Translations under genes and position numbers: made by a program
Notes under the pieces: generated by a model
Database searches by the model: none
What the model saw: only the letters and a program-made list of their open reading frames with translations
What the model was told of the DNA's origin: nothing
Source: JAFMJV01 sp963800275
GTDB taxonomy: Bacteria; Chloroflexota; Limnocylindria; Limnocylindrales; CSP1-4
Assembly (NCBI GenBank): GCA_963800275.1
Contig: CAWDAI010000007.1
Span: forward strand, 496,001-560,000
Direction: 5' to 3'
Length of the DNA stretch: 64,000 nucleotides
Part shown: positions 8,664 through 17,952 of the stretch, in pieces
Numbering within the stretch: position 1 is the stretch's first letter
Layout of the letters: every line of letters begins with the position of its first letter

Positions 8664-8698
8664 GCGACCGGCGGCCACTCGACGTGGCGGCCGGTCGC
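8664..8698 (+). promoter_or_regulatory. Strong hairpin between binding-protein and permease genes
   Basis: 15-bp stem with one mismatch (arms 8664-8678 and 8684-8698) and a 5-base loop, 8 bases after the binding-protein stop. Hairpins here stabilise the upstream mRNA and lower permease expression in well-studied importers such as malEFG. A hairpin sits in the matching place in locus 2. Confidence 0.6.
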
Positions 8699-8796
8699 TG
8701 CTCCCAGGAGCTCGACCCGTGGTGGCCTCGAGGGCTCGACGCCACCGGCGTGAGGAGATCGCCGATGCTCAGGACGACAGGGCCGAGGATGACCCG

Positions 8797-9909
8797 ATGA
8801 CGGTCGCACCTCGCACCACCAAGGCCAGCGGAAGTGGAAATGACCGCGTGACCTACCGGGGAGAGGGCCGGATGGCCTGGCTGATGGCGGGTCCGGCCAT
8901 GTTCCTGCTGGCCCTGTTCCTCATCGCCCCGTTCATGCTGGCCTTCGTGCTCTCCTTCACCAACCAGCGGCTGATCTCGCCCAACCCGACCGACTTCGTC
9001 GGGCTCGACAACTACCGTCGCGTGCTGACCGTGCAGCTGCTGACGCTGGAGCCGCTCGTGGATGCGGCCGGCGCACCCATCCTCGACGAGAACGGCGACT
9101 ACACCTACGAACGTGTCCGCAGCTACACGCGGAACAATCCTGACTACCCGCAGTACGAGGGGCTCCAGACGTGGCGCACGCTCGACGTCGGCGACAACAA
9201 GCTGGTGATCCTGGCCGGGGACGCCACATTCCTGACGGCACTCATCAACACCATCATCTTCGCGCTCGTCATCGTGCCTATCCAGGCCGGGTTAGCGCTG
9301 GGCCTGGCCCTGCTCATCAACCGGCGCATCCGGGGGGTCAACCTCTTCCGCAGCGCCTACTTCATACCGGTCGTCATCTCCATGGTGGTCGTGGCCATCC
9401 TGTGGTCCCTGCTCTACGCCAAGGACGGGCTGGTGAACCAGATGCTGAGCACGGCCACGCTCGGCCTCTTCCCCAAGCTGGATTGGCTGGGCAATCCGGC
9501 CACGGCCCTGCCGGCCATCATGATCATGTCGGTATGGCAGGGCGTGGGCTTCCAGATGGTCATCTGGCTGGCCGGCCTGCAGACGATCCCGTTCGTGCTC
9601 TATGAAGCCGCCCAGCTTGATGGCGCCGGTCGCTGGCATCAGTTCCGCCACGTGACCTGGCCGGGCCTGCGCAACACCGCCATCTTCATCTTCATCGTCA
9701 TCACCATCCAGGCCTTCGCGCTCTTCACCCAGATCGACGTGATGACACAGGGTGGGCCGCTCGATACGACCCAGACGGTCATCTTCCAGGCCGTCCAGCG
9801 CGGCTTCGCGCGCCAGGACATCGCCTATGGCGCGACCATCGCGGTCGTGTTCTTCGTCATGGTGCTGGTCGTCTCGCTGATCCAGCGCTGGCTCACGAGG
9901 GAGCGCTGA
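8797..9909 (+). CDS. ABC sugar permease, MalF type, locus 1
   Basis: 370 residues; ATG at 8797 has GAGGA seven bases upstream, preferred to the upstream GTG at 8719. Six or more membrane segments are visible, the first at about residues 30-50 (AGPAMFLLALFLIAPFML). A periplasmic loop of about 95 residues follows. The EAA loop that docks the ATPase reads EAAQLDGAGRWHQF. It forms the transport pore with the next gene product. The ATPase subunit is not encoded here. Confidence 0.92.
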   Translation: MTVAPRTTKASGSGNDRVTYRGEGRMAWLMAGPAMFLLALFLIAPFMLAFVLSFTNQRLISPNPTDFVGLDNYRRVLTVQLLTLEPLVDAAGAPILDENGDYTYERVRSYTRNNPDYPQYEGLQTWRTLDVGDNKLVILAGDATFLTALINTIIFALVIVPIQAGLALGLALLINRRIRGVNLFRSAYFIPVVISMVVVAILWSLLYAKDGLVNQMLSTATLGLFPKLDWLGNPATALPAIMIMSVWQGVGFQMVIWLAGLQTIPFVLYEAAQLDGAGRWHQFRHVTWPGLRNTAIFIFIVITIQAFALFTQIDVMTQGGPLDTTQTVIFQAVQRGFARQDIAYGATIAVVFFVMVLVVSLIQRWLTRER

Positions 9910-9910
9910 C

Positions 9911-10855
9911 ATGACCGACCAGACGCAGGCCAAGACGACCAAGCCGGTCTTCGAGTCGGAGGCCGAGGGCCCGACCAGGTCGCCCGGGCCCGACTGGAAC
10001 CTCGTCGGCCGCTATGCCGTGATGATCTTCCTCGGCTTCATCTTCCTCTTCCCGGTCGTCTACATGCTGGTGTCGTCGCTCAAGCCCGATCAGCAGATCG
10101 TGTCGGACACGAACTCGTTCCGCGCCTTCCTGCCTGTCGGCGACATCTCACTCGACAACTACGGGGCCATGCTCGATCGTGTCCCGGCCGGCCGGTTCCT
10201 GTTCAACTCCATCTTCATCTCAGGGGTGACGGTGGTCTTGGGCCTGCTCATCAACAGCATGGCCGGCTTCGCCATCGCACGCATGCGCTGGCGGGGCCAG
10301 GGCCTGGTCCTGACCATCATCATCGCCACGCTCATCGTGCCCTTCGAGACGATCGCCATCCCGCTGCTCTTCATGGTCAGCCGCTTCCCCAACATCGTCT
10401 TCGACGGGGCCTTCCCCGGGATCGAGACGGGCTGGCTCAACACGTACCACGTCCAGATCCTGCCCTTTGCCGCGAACGCCTTCTCCATCTTCCTGTTCGT
10501 CCAGTTCTTCAAGTCCCTGCCGGTGGAGCTGGACGAAGCCGCTCGCATCGACGGAGCCGGTCACTTCACCATCTATCGGCGGGTCATCATGCCCCTGTCG
10601 GGGCCGGTGGTGGCCACCGTGGCCATCCTCACCTTCCTGCCCATCTGGAACTCCTATCTGTGGCCGCTGATGGTGACCCAGACGGAGGACTCGCGGCCGG
10701 TCATGGTGGGCGTCTCGTTCTTCTTCCAGATCAACACGGCCTGGGGCGAGATGATGGCCTATCTCTCGATCATCACGATCCCGGTGCTCATCCTGTTCCT
10801 GTTGCTGCAGCGAACCTTCGTCGAATCGATCGCTGCGAGCGGCGTGAAGGGCTGA
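9911..10855 (+). CDS. ABC sugar permease, MalG type, locus 1
   Basis: 314 residues, starting 2 bases after the previous stop. About six membrane segments; the first (MIFLGFIFLFPVVYMLV) is at residues 38-54. The EAA motif is DEAARIDGAGHFTIYRR, and the protein ends KG after the last helix as MalG-type permeases commonly do. It pairs with the MalF-type subunit encoded upstream. Confidence 0.92.
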   Translation: MTDQTQAKTTKPVFESEAEGPTRSPGPDWNLVGRYAVMIFLGFIFLFPVVYMLVSSLKPDQQIVSDTNSFRAFLPVGDISLDNYGAMLDRVPAGRFLFNSIFISGVTVVLGLLINSMAGFAIARMRWRGQGLVLTIIIATLIVPFETIAIPLLFMVSRFPNIVFDGAFPGIETGWLNTYHVQILPFAANAFSIFLFVQFFKSLPVELDEAARIDGAGHFTIYRRVIMPLSGPVVATVAILTFLPIWNSYLWPLMVTQTEDSRPVMVGVSFFFQINTAWGEMMAYLSIITIPVLILFLLLQRTFVESIAASGVKG

Positions 10856-10858
10856 GCG

Positions 10859-11776
10859 GTGTTGCGACTGGCTGATCGATGGGTCTGGGATTCGTGGCTG
10901 GCCGACACCGGCAGCGAGTACCACCTCTTCTACCTGCAGGCGCCCCGGTCGCTGGGTGACCAGCTCGAACGACACTTCAACGCCTCGGTCGGCCACGCCG
11001 TCTCGACCGACCTGCGGCAGTGGACCGAGCTGGGCACCGTGCTCGAGGCCGGACCGCCCGGCTCGTGGCAGGGGATGGCGGTGTGGACCGGCTCGGTCAT
11101 CGAGCACGAGGGCACGTGGTACATGTTCTACACCGGCACCCGGCGGGCGAAACGGGGGGCCGAGCAGCGCGTGGGCCTGGCGACCTCGACCGACCTGGCG
11201 ACCTGGACCAAGCACGGTGCCGACCCGGTCATCGAGCTCGATGACCGCTGGTACGAACGCGTCGAGTTCGACGCCTGGCGCGACCCGTGGGTCATGCGCG
11301 ATCCCGATGGTGCCGGCTTCCACGCGCTCATCACGGCGCGTGCCAACCACGGCCCCACTGATGCGCGGGGGGTCATCGGGCACGCCTGGTCGCCCGATCT
11401 GCTGGCCTGGGAGGTCCGCCCGCCGCTGAGCGACCCGGGGGAGTTCGGCCATCTCGAGGTGCCGCAGGCGGAGGTGGTCGAGGGCACGGCGGTCCTGCTC
11501 TTCTCGGTCGGCCTGGAGCGCTTCAGCCACGCGCGCAGGGCACGCCTGCCCAACGAGGAGGGCGGCACCTATCTGGCGGTCGGCGAGTCCGTGCTGGGTC
11601 CCTGGGACATCGCCGGCGCCCGGCGACTCCCGGTGCCGGACCTCTACGCCGCCCGGCTGGTCCGCGACCGGGCCGGTGCCTGGCAGGTCCTGGGCTTCGC
11701 GCACGGCGAGGCCGGTGGGGAGTTCGCCGGCGAGATCATCGACCCGGTCCCGCTGCAGGACCTGGGCCTGCTGTAG
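10859..11776 (+). CDS. Clan GH-J (GH32/GH68-like) glycosidase
   Basis: 305 residues from a GTG start 4 bases after the permease. A five-bladed propeller glycosidase is indicated by VWDSW near the N-terminus (nucleophile Asp position, close to the levansucrase form), YHLFYLQAP, WTGSVIEHEGTWYMFYTG, WRDPWV (the RDP motif) and LEVPQ (candidate acid/base Glu). There is no signal peptide, so it probably acts inside the cell on the imported sugar. Clan members hydrolyse or transfer fructose units of sucrose and fructans. GH43 is the main alternative. It ends the locus 1 operon. Confidence 0.75.
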   Translation: MLRLADRWVWDSWLADTGSEYHLFYLQAPRSLGDQLERHFNASVGHAVSTDLRQWTELGTVLEAGPPGSWQGMAVWTGSVIEHEGTWYMFYTGTRRAKRGAEQRVGLATSTDLATWTKHGADPVIELDDRWYERVEFDAWRDPWVMRDPDGAGFHALITARANHGPTDARGVIGHAWSPDLLAWEVRPPLSDPGEFGHLEVPQAEVVEGTAVLLFSVGLERFSHARRARLPNEEGGTYLAVGESVLGPWDIAGARRLPVPDLYAARLVRDRAGAWQVLGFAHGEAGGEFAGEIIDPVPLQDLGLL

Positions 11777-11838
11777 GTTCCCGCCGATCCCCTGCGCTCC
11801 GGCACGCTCGCGGTCGCAGCCGTGCCACACTCGCGGCC

Positions 11839-13678
11839 ATGAGTGATCCGGGGTCTGTGCTCGAGGCGTTCGACGACGTCGTGGTCGTGCCCTACAGCGA
11901 TCTGCTCGACCGCTGGCGCGAGGGTGAGATCCACCGGGGAGGCCCGCTCTGGCCCGACTGGGAGCGGCAGACGAGCGCACGACACAACCGGGGCGGTCGC
12001 CCCATCGACGTGCGTCCGGCCGACCCTTCGGGACCGCTGGCCGTGGCCGGACCGATGGCCTGGGCCGGCGCCCTGGCCGATGCCTTCGGGCACCAGATCG
12101 CGGACTTCTCGACGCGGCTGCTGGGGACGCTGCAGGTGCGGCCGGACCTGCCCATCGCCTTCGCCTCCCGGCCCGACCTGGGTTACGACGACCTCGAGCG
12201 GGCCCCGGCCTACGCTCGCGCCATCCTCGATTGGCTGGGCGTGCCGGCCCAACGGGTCAGGATCATCTCGGCACCGACCCGCCTGGCCGAGCTGTTCGTG
12301 GCGCCCCAGGCCGAGCAGCTGGGCGGGCCTGGCCCAGGGCCGGACTACCTCGACGCGCTCGATCTGCTGGCGGAGCGGCGCCTGGGCCGACGCACCCATG
12401 ACCCCCGCCTGCTCTACGTCTCGCGCGCGGGCATGGAGGCGCATTTCGCGGGTGAGGCCTATCTGGAGGCGATGCTGCGGACGGTCGGAGCGCGCGTGCT
12501 GCGGCCCGAGTCGCTGCCGCTGTCCCAGCAGCTGCGGCACTACCGCGATGCTGAGGCGGTCGTCTTCGCCGAGGGCTCGGCCCTGCACGCGCTGCAGCTG
12601 CTGGGGCGGGTGAAGGCTGACGTCAGCGTGCTCGAGCGCCGCACGGGCACCCGCCTGGCTGCGAAGAACCTGGCGCCTCGTGTCAGGGGCCTGCGCTATG
12701 AGGCGGTCACCACCGGGCTGCTCCAGGGCCTGCTGCCGACCGGCCGAGCGGCCCTGCCACAGGGCCTGGCGCTGGCCGACCCGGGCGGGCTGCGTGCGGC
12801 GTTCGCCGCCCGTGGCCTGCGGCTGGAGCGCTGGGATGATGTGGCCTGGCGGGCGGCCCGCGAAGCCGATGTGCTGCGCTGGGCGGAGGATCAGGCGGCC
12901 TCGCCGGCGCGGCTCGCGATCGGCTCGACCGAGCTCATCCTCGAGGGCCTGCGCGACGCCGGCCTGGGGTACCTCCGCGACGCGGTCGCGGCGCGCCTCG
13001 AGCCGCTGCGCATCCGGCCCACGCCCGTGGCGCCGGTCCGCGCAGAGGACCAGCCCACGCTGCTGTTCATGCACCTCCCCCGCAGTGGAGGCGGCGCCGT
13101 GCGCGCCGCGCTCCGCGACGCGCTGCCGGCCGGCGCGTACGCCGAGGCCTACGCCGGCCAGGTCCCGGCGTTCGCGCCAGGCGGACGTCCGGCTGTGATC
13201 GTGGGTGATTTCGCCTACGGCTTTCACGAGCTGGTCCCGGGCCCATCCCGTTACGCGGTCATGCTGCGCCATCCCATCGGCCGCATCCTCTCGCTCTACC
13301 GCACGGCCGGTCGGCCCGGTCCATCGCTGGAGGCGTGGGTCTTCGACGATCGCCGGGTCGCGGCCGACAACGCCGCTGTGCGCCTGATCAGCGGCCGCAC
13401 CGATGTGCCCTTCGGCGCCTGCACCGAAGACATGCTCGAGGCGGCACTGGCCCACATCGAGTCGGACTTCGCAGCGGTGGTCTCGCGCAGCTCGATGTCG
13501 CGCAGCGCGGTGGTCCTGGGTCGCGCGCTGGGGCTGACGCTGCCGCCGTTCCCGCTGGTCGGTGTCGGATCCGGCAGGGGAGGACTCGCTGGACCCGCCC
13601 AAGCCGGTGCGCAAGCGGCTGCGGCAGCTCAACCACCTCGACCTGGAGCTCTTCCGCCGTTACCGCGACGACTTCTGA
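11839..13678 (+). CDS. GT61-like glycosyltransferase fused to sulfotransferase (one frameshift)
   Basis: The first 400 residues look like a GT61 (DUF563) transferase, with YVSRAGMEAHF and a segment around QQLRHYRDAEAVVFAEGSAL. From about residue 410 a sulfotransferase-like domain follows: LLFMHLPRSGGGAV (5'-phosphosulfate loop) and RYAVMLRHPIGRILSLYR (3'-phosphate site). The frame breaks near 13565-13580. In the +1 frame the protein continues DSLDPPKPVRKRLRQL and ends YRDDF with stop at 13676-13678. The longer unshifted frame runs into antisense rmlD sequence and is not real. One polypeptide could add a sugar and sulfate it. Substrates are unknown. Confidence 0.7.
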
Positions 13679-13703
13679 CCGCCGAGCGCGGGCGGCCCGC
13701 TGG

Positions 13704-14567
13704 TCAGTCCGCGAGGTACTCGGCCAGCGCCTCCTGCCACGGCCGCAGCACGACGCCGGCTGCCGCGGCCTTGCCGGTGTCCAGCACGCCCCACGGGGGT
13801 GGATCCGAGCTGCGGGCGTAGTCCGCGAGCGTGATGGGTGCGACCTCACGCCCGGGGCGTCGGATGTCGAGCACCGCGCGGGCCCATTCGTACCTGGAGG
13901 CGGAGCCGTCGTTGACCAGGTGGAAGACGCCACCGCCCGTGCGCGCGACGAGCTCGAAGATGGCCGCTGCCAGGTCAGGCGTATAGGTGGGGCAGCCGAC
14001 CTCGTCGGCGACCACCCGCAACGGCCCATCCACCTTGTCTGCGGCCGCGCTGATCTTGTCGGGGAAGTCGGCGCCGGGCGGCCCGAAGAGCCAGGCCGTG
14101 CGCACGATCCAGAGCCCGTCGGTGCCGCCGAAGGCCGAGAGCGCCGCCAGCTCGCCCGCGTGCTTGCTGCGGCCGTATGGGTTGCGTGGAGCCGCCTGGT
14201 CCGTCTCCACGTACCCCCGACCATCGCGGCGCTCGCCGTCGAAGACCTCGTTGGTGGAGATGAGCACGAAGCCGGCCCCGATCTCACGGCAGGCAGCCGC
14301 GATCGCGCCCACCGCCTCACCGTTCCGGCGGAGCGCCAGGTCGGGCTCCAGCGCAGCCTGGTCGACCGCGGTCATGGCGGCGGTGTGGATGACCAGCCGG
14401 GGCTGCTGTGCGTGGACGAGCGCGGCACCGGTGGCGGGATGGTCGAGGTCGAGGTCCGGACGATCCCAGCCCGCGATCGGTCCCGGCGCGGCAGCCGCGA
14501 GCGCACGCCCGAGACGGCCCTGGTCGCCGGAGATGAAGACCCCGGGTGCGGTCGGGTCCACGCGCAT
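13704..14567 (-). CDS. rmlD: dTDP-4-dehydrorhamnose reductase
   Basis: 287 residues. The NAD(P)-binding N-terminus reads GVFISGDQGRLGRAL. The catalytic YxxxK appears as YGRSKHAGE, preceded by STNEVFDGE, and NPYGRSK is characteristic. It makes dTDP-L-rhamnose, the last step of the rml pathway. It follows rmlC on the same strand with a 7-base gap. rmlB is absent from the window; rmlA lies at 22.4 kb. Confidence 0.9.
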   Translation of the reverse strand: MRVDPTAPGVFISGDQGRLGRALAAAAPGPIAGWDRPDLDLDHPATGAALVHAQQPRLVIHTAAMTAVDQAALEPDLALRRNGEAVGAIAAACREIGAGFVLISTNEVFDGERRDGRGYVETDQAAPRNPYGRSKHAGELAALSAFGGTDGLWIVRTAWLFGPPGADFPDKISAAADKVDGPLRVVADEVGCPTYTPDLAAAIFELVARTGGGVFHLVNDGSASRYEWARAVLDIRRPGREVAPITLADYARSSDPPPWGVLDTGKAAAAGVVLRPWQEALAEYLAD

Positions 14568-14574
14568 GCGTGGG

Positions 14575-15163
14575 TCAGCTCCAGTCCTGGTAGCGGAAGT
14601 GCTGCGCCTCCGGGCGCGCCAGCCACTGGGCCAGCGTCTGGGCTAAGCCGTCCCGCGCCGACGTGATGGGGTCCGAGACCGGCCACTCGATGCCGATCGC
14701 GGGATCGTTCCAGGCGATGCCGGACTCTGCCGCTCCGTTGTAGTTGCCCGTGACCAGGTACTCGATGTCCACCACGTCCGACAGCGTGGCGAACCCGCGG
14801 GCAAAGCAGGCCGGCGCCCACATGGCGATGTGGTTCTCGTCGTCGGCCACCACCGACACGTACCGTCCCAGCGTGGGCGAGCCCGGCCGGATGTCGACCG
14901 CGACCAGGAAGGCCGCGCCGCGAGCGACTCGCATGTACTTGCCCATCGGTGGATGCCACTGGAAGTGCAGGCCACGCGTCACGCCCTTCGTGCTGCGGCT
15001 GTGGTTCAGCTGCACGAACGAGCTGGGCAGTCCCAGGCCGGCATGCTCGCGCGAAGGCCCCCTGGTGGTAGGCCTCCAGCAGGAACCCGCGCTCATCCTG
15101 GAAGGCGCCGTGGTGCACGATCAGCACCTCGGGGATGGCGGTGCGTTCGACGGTCAAGTCCAT
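14575..15163 (-). CDS. rmlC: dTDP-4-dehydrorhamnose 3,5-epimerase (one frameshift)
   Basis: Starts at the ATG at 15163 with MDLTVERTAIPEVLIVHH and FQDERGFLLEAYHQGAFAR. A single-base slip at about 15045-15065 moves the rest to another frame, where the sequence continues HAGLGLPSSFVQLNHSRS, GVTRGLHFQ, MGKYMRVARG and WAPACFARGF to the stop at 14575. These are the cupin core and active-site His/Lys/Tyr regions of RmlC. Total length of about 195 residues is normal. The break lies beside a run of five Cs, so a consensus error is likely. Confidence 0.85.
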
Positions 15164-15175
15164 GGCGACACTGTA

Positions 15176-15210
15176 ACGACCCGGTCACCTCCGATGTGTG
15201 ACCGGGTCGT
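15176..15210 (-). terminator. Hairpin between GH26 gene and rmlC
   Basis: Perfect 13-bp inverted repeat (ACGACCCGGTCAC at 15176-15188, its complement at 15198-15210) with a 9-base loop. It lies 23 bases after the GH26 stop on the minus strand and before rmlC. No T-run follows, so termination strength is uncertain. Confidence 0.55.
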
Positions 15211-15232
15211 CGAGCGGCGGATGGGGCGGTGG

Positions 15233-16261
15233 CTAGCGGATCTTGCCCTGGAACGTGGCCTGATCCGTGGCAAGCAGCGGTAGGCGTTCATGGCCGAGCC
15301 GTTGCGGGGCAGTTCCAGCCGCCAGTCGGGGTGTCGGCCGTGCCGTTGCGCCTAGGGCCGCGTCCAGGTAGAGGATGCCCTTGACCTTCGGGAAGCGTCG
15401 ATAGGTGTTGAGGTAGCCCTGCTTGAGCCACTTGGCCTTGCTCTTGGCGAGCGGCTTGTGGAAGGAGGCGACCTCCGCGATGATGATCGGCTTCTTGGTG
15501 AACTTGGCTGTCTGCTTCACCTTGGACGCGACCTGTGGCGTCATCTGCCGCCAGTTGTGCCTGCGCGCGCCCCAATTCAGCACGGTGAAGCCGACGTAGT
15601 CGACGTAGCTTGTTGCCGGGGTACGCGTTCTTGCCGGCGTGTAGTTGCTCCACAGGAACCGCGACCTGCTGCCTGGCGGCGCCGGCTTGATGGAAGAGGT
15701 TGAAGACCTACCGCCAAGCCTGCTTGTACTTCCGTACGGTGTTGCCAGCTTAGCCGATGCCCCAGGGGAACCACTTGCCGGTGGCCTCGTGGAAGGGGCG
15801 GATGATGATCGGCTTGTTGACCGTGCGCTGCGACACGCTCTCGGCTGCCTTCGCCCACTGCTTGATGTACGCATCGTGCTTGCCGCCTGCAGGAGCGCTC
15901 TTGTAGCTGTAGAGCCACGAATTGGGTCGTTGGTCCGGGTCGTTGTACTGCCACCAGATGACCGGCGTGATGTCCGGCGTCCAGCAGCTCTCGACCATCT
16001 CCGTGGGGAAGGCGCAGGGCTCCCCGCGCGTCGACAGTTCTTATCGTTGCCCGCGGGCGCCCCAGGTGCTCCACAGCGACCACATGGCGGGCGGACTAGG
16101 CCGATAGCGCGCCTTGTAGGCGTTGACCGGCCGCCACTGTTCTGATTGCCGACGGGTTCGAGAGCGCCCAAGGCGATCTTGCTGCGCGCTGCCGTCGGTG
16201 CGGTCGTGAGCAGGACGGCCATGGCCACGAGCATGACGATAAGGGTGGACGTACGACGCAA
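15233..16261 (-). CDS. Secreted GH26-like glycosidase, several frameshifts
   Basis: Starts at a TTG at 16261 with AGAAGGAG 6 bases upstream and a signal peptide (LIVMLVAMAVLLTTAPTAA). Coding then switches frame at least four times. One frame (15750-15998) gives TPVIWWQYND and PIIIRPFHEATGKWFPWG, containing the GH26 acid/base Glu. Another (15288-15653 and beyond) gives SYVDYVGFTVLNWG, KPIIIAEVASFHK with the nucleophile Glu, and KGILYLDAAL. GH26 enzymes cut beta-mannans and related glycans; one in a surface-glycan cluster may trim the polymer. It could be a decayed gene, but both catalytic Glu regions are intact. Confidence 0.75.
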   Translation of the reverse strand: MRRTSTLIVMLVAMAVLLTTAPTAARSKIALGALEPVGNQNSGGRSTPTRRAIGLVRPPCGRCGAPGAPAGNDKNCRRAGSPAPSPRRWSRAAGRRTSRRSSGGSTTTRTNDPIRGSTATRALLQAASTMRTSSSGRRQPRACRSARSTSRSSSAPSTRPPASGSPGASAKLATPYGSTSRLGGRSSTSSIKPAPPGSRSRFLWSNYTPARTRTPATSYVDYVGFTVLNWGARRHNWRQMTPQVASKVKQTAKFTKKPIIIAEVASFHKPLAKSKAKWLKQGYLNTYRRFPKVKGILYLDAALGATARPTPRLAAGTAPQRLGHERLPLLATDQATFQGKIR

Positions 16262-16340
16262 AGCGTGCTCCTTCTGCGGGCGGTGGCCACGGCGCCACGG
16301 CTCGGTTGTTCAGTCCTTCAGGCGGTCGATGGCGATGGTA

Positions 16341-16357
16341 TACGACATGATGTCGTA
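16341..16357. promoter_or_regulatory. Perfect 17-base palindrome between divergent genes
   Basis: TACGACAT (16341-16348), one central base, then ATGTCGTA (16350-16357). It lies 80 bases upstream of the GH26 start and 175 upstream of the glycosylphosphotransferase start, inside an AT-richer patch. A dimeric regulator site is the simplest reading. Confidence 0.55.
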
Positions 16358-16532
16358 CGTCCATGATGCGGACCATACGCCGATGGTCCCCTCGCTGCTG
16401 GGGACCGTTGGCAGAACGCTAGCATGGTCCTGGGGAATCGGCCATGGCGGTGGCCGACCGGCCGATCGGCCGATCGCTATCGGTCGCTGCCGATGCTACG
16501 CTTCGGTCGAGCGTCGTCAGCAACGGCGGCGA

Positions 16533-17952
16533 ATGGAGGCACTAGACCACTTGATACGGCGACATGGTGGTGTCCTGCGGGTAGCGCTCATGGCGACCGA
16601 CGGCGCACTCGCCATGATCATGAGCCTCGTCCTCTACCAGGGGTTCGCCCACCCCGGGACGGAGCTGGGGCCGTTCTTCGACGTCTTCTGGCCCCGCGCC
16701 CTGGTCTACAGCGCGACCTGGGTCGTGCTCCTGTACGTGAATGGCGCCTACCGGCTGCGGGCTCACTGGACCCTCTCAGGCGAGACGCGATCGGTCGTGC
16801 GAGCCACCGTCTGGCTCGCGGTCCTCGGGAACCACCGCTCTCTGGCTGGAGGCAGGCGATCGGGCGGCCTCGGGCTGGGTCCTGGTCCTGTTCCCGTTGC
16901 AGGGGCATCCTGGCGGTGCTCTTGCGCTGGATCGTCCGGTCCAGCTTCATGTACCTGCGGCGCCACGGCTACAACGTGCGCAACCTGCTGGTGATGGGCA
17001 CCGGACACGAGGCCGTCGAGTTCTCCCGCCTGGTCCAGGATCACAGCGTCCTCGGGGTCCAGGTCGTGGGCTACCTGGGCGACGACCGATCGGCCGGGGT
17101 GCCGAGCGCCATGTACTGGGGCCCCCTCGAGGAGCTGCCCCGGGTGCTCGCCACCCGGGTCGTGGACGAGGTCGCCATCTGCGTGAGTGAGGACGAGTGG
17201 CCGCTCATCGAGCCGTTGGCCCAGCTGGCGCACGAGCAGGGAAAGCTCGTCCGCGTCCCCGTCAACGTGCCCCGGCTCGTCTCGTCCGATCGCACGCTCG
17301 AGGAGCTGGACGGGACCGCGGTCATCTCGTACGCCCACGGACCGGACGCATTGCTGGGCCATGCGCTCAAGCGCGCCTTCGACCTGGTCGTCGCCGTGGC
17401 CGCCCTGGTCCTGCTGTCGCCCCTTGCTGCTGGTCATCGCCGTCGTCTCGCGACTGACGCAGGGTCCCAGCGTGATCTTCCGCCAGGTCCGGGTCGGGCT
17501 CCATGGGCGTCCGTTCACGATCTACAAGTTCCGGACCATGGATCTCGGACGCCGAGGCGCGGTACGTGGAGCTGGCTGCGCTGAGCGACACCCGCGGCGC
17601 GGCCTTCAAGCTCGCGCACGATCCCACGGGTCACGCCGGTGGGAAGATGGCTGCGCCGGTATAGTCTCGATGAATTGCCGCAGTTCGTGAACGTGGTGAA
17701 GGGCGAGATGAGCATCGTCGGACCCCGGCCCGCACCGCCTCGCGAAGTCGAGGAGTACGACATATGGCACAGACGCCGTCTGTCCATGAAGCCGGGCGTG
17801 ACCGGCTTATGGCAGATCACATCCAGGCTGGACGAGGACTTCGACCAGCGGGCCGAGCTGGATCTCGACCTACATCGATCGTTGGTCGCTCCGGCTGGAT
17901 CTCGGATCGTGCTCAGGACCGTTCCGGCGCTCTTGCGCGGCCCGGTCATTGA
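16533..17952 (+). CDS. Polyprenyl glycosylphosphotransferase (frameshifted)
   Basis: Composite of at least four frames. The N-terminal part has membrane helices (residues 20-45 and 55-75), then a CoA-binding-like NAD fold with NLLVMGTGHEAVEF. It ends with the catalytic bacterial sugar transferase domain: KRAFDLVVAVAALVLLSP, FRQVRVGLHGRPFTIYKFRTM, RRYSLDELPQFVNVVKGEMS, VGPRPAPP and KPGVTGLWQ. It moves a sugar-1-phosphate onto undecaprenyl phosphate, the first membrane step of surface glycan assembly (WcaJ/WbaP class). The next gene starts at TTG 17949, overlapping the stop TGA at 17950-17952. The ATG at 16533 has no clear ribosome site. Confidence 0.8.

Noticed and set aside
11644..13632. Long minus-strand open frame (662 codons) opposite the GT61-sulfotransferase gene
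   Set aside because: It has no recognisable motifs and an Arg/Gln/Gly-rich composition; it is a shadow caused by high GC. The same applies to long antisense frames at 6039-7478, 10220-11980, 24159-25736, 46426-47835 and 56394-58499.
13335..14666. Plus-strand frame opposite rmlD
   Set aside because: The translation lacks family features, while the opposite strand has complete RmlD motifs.
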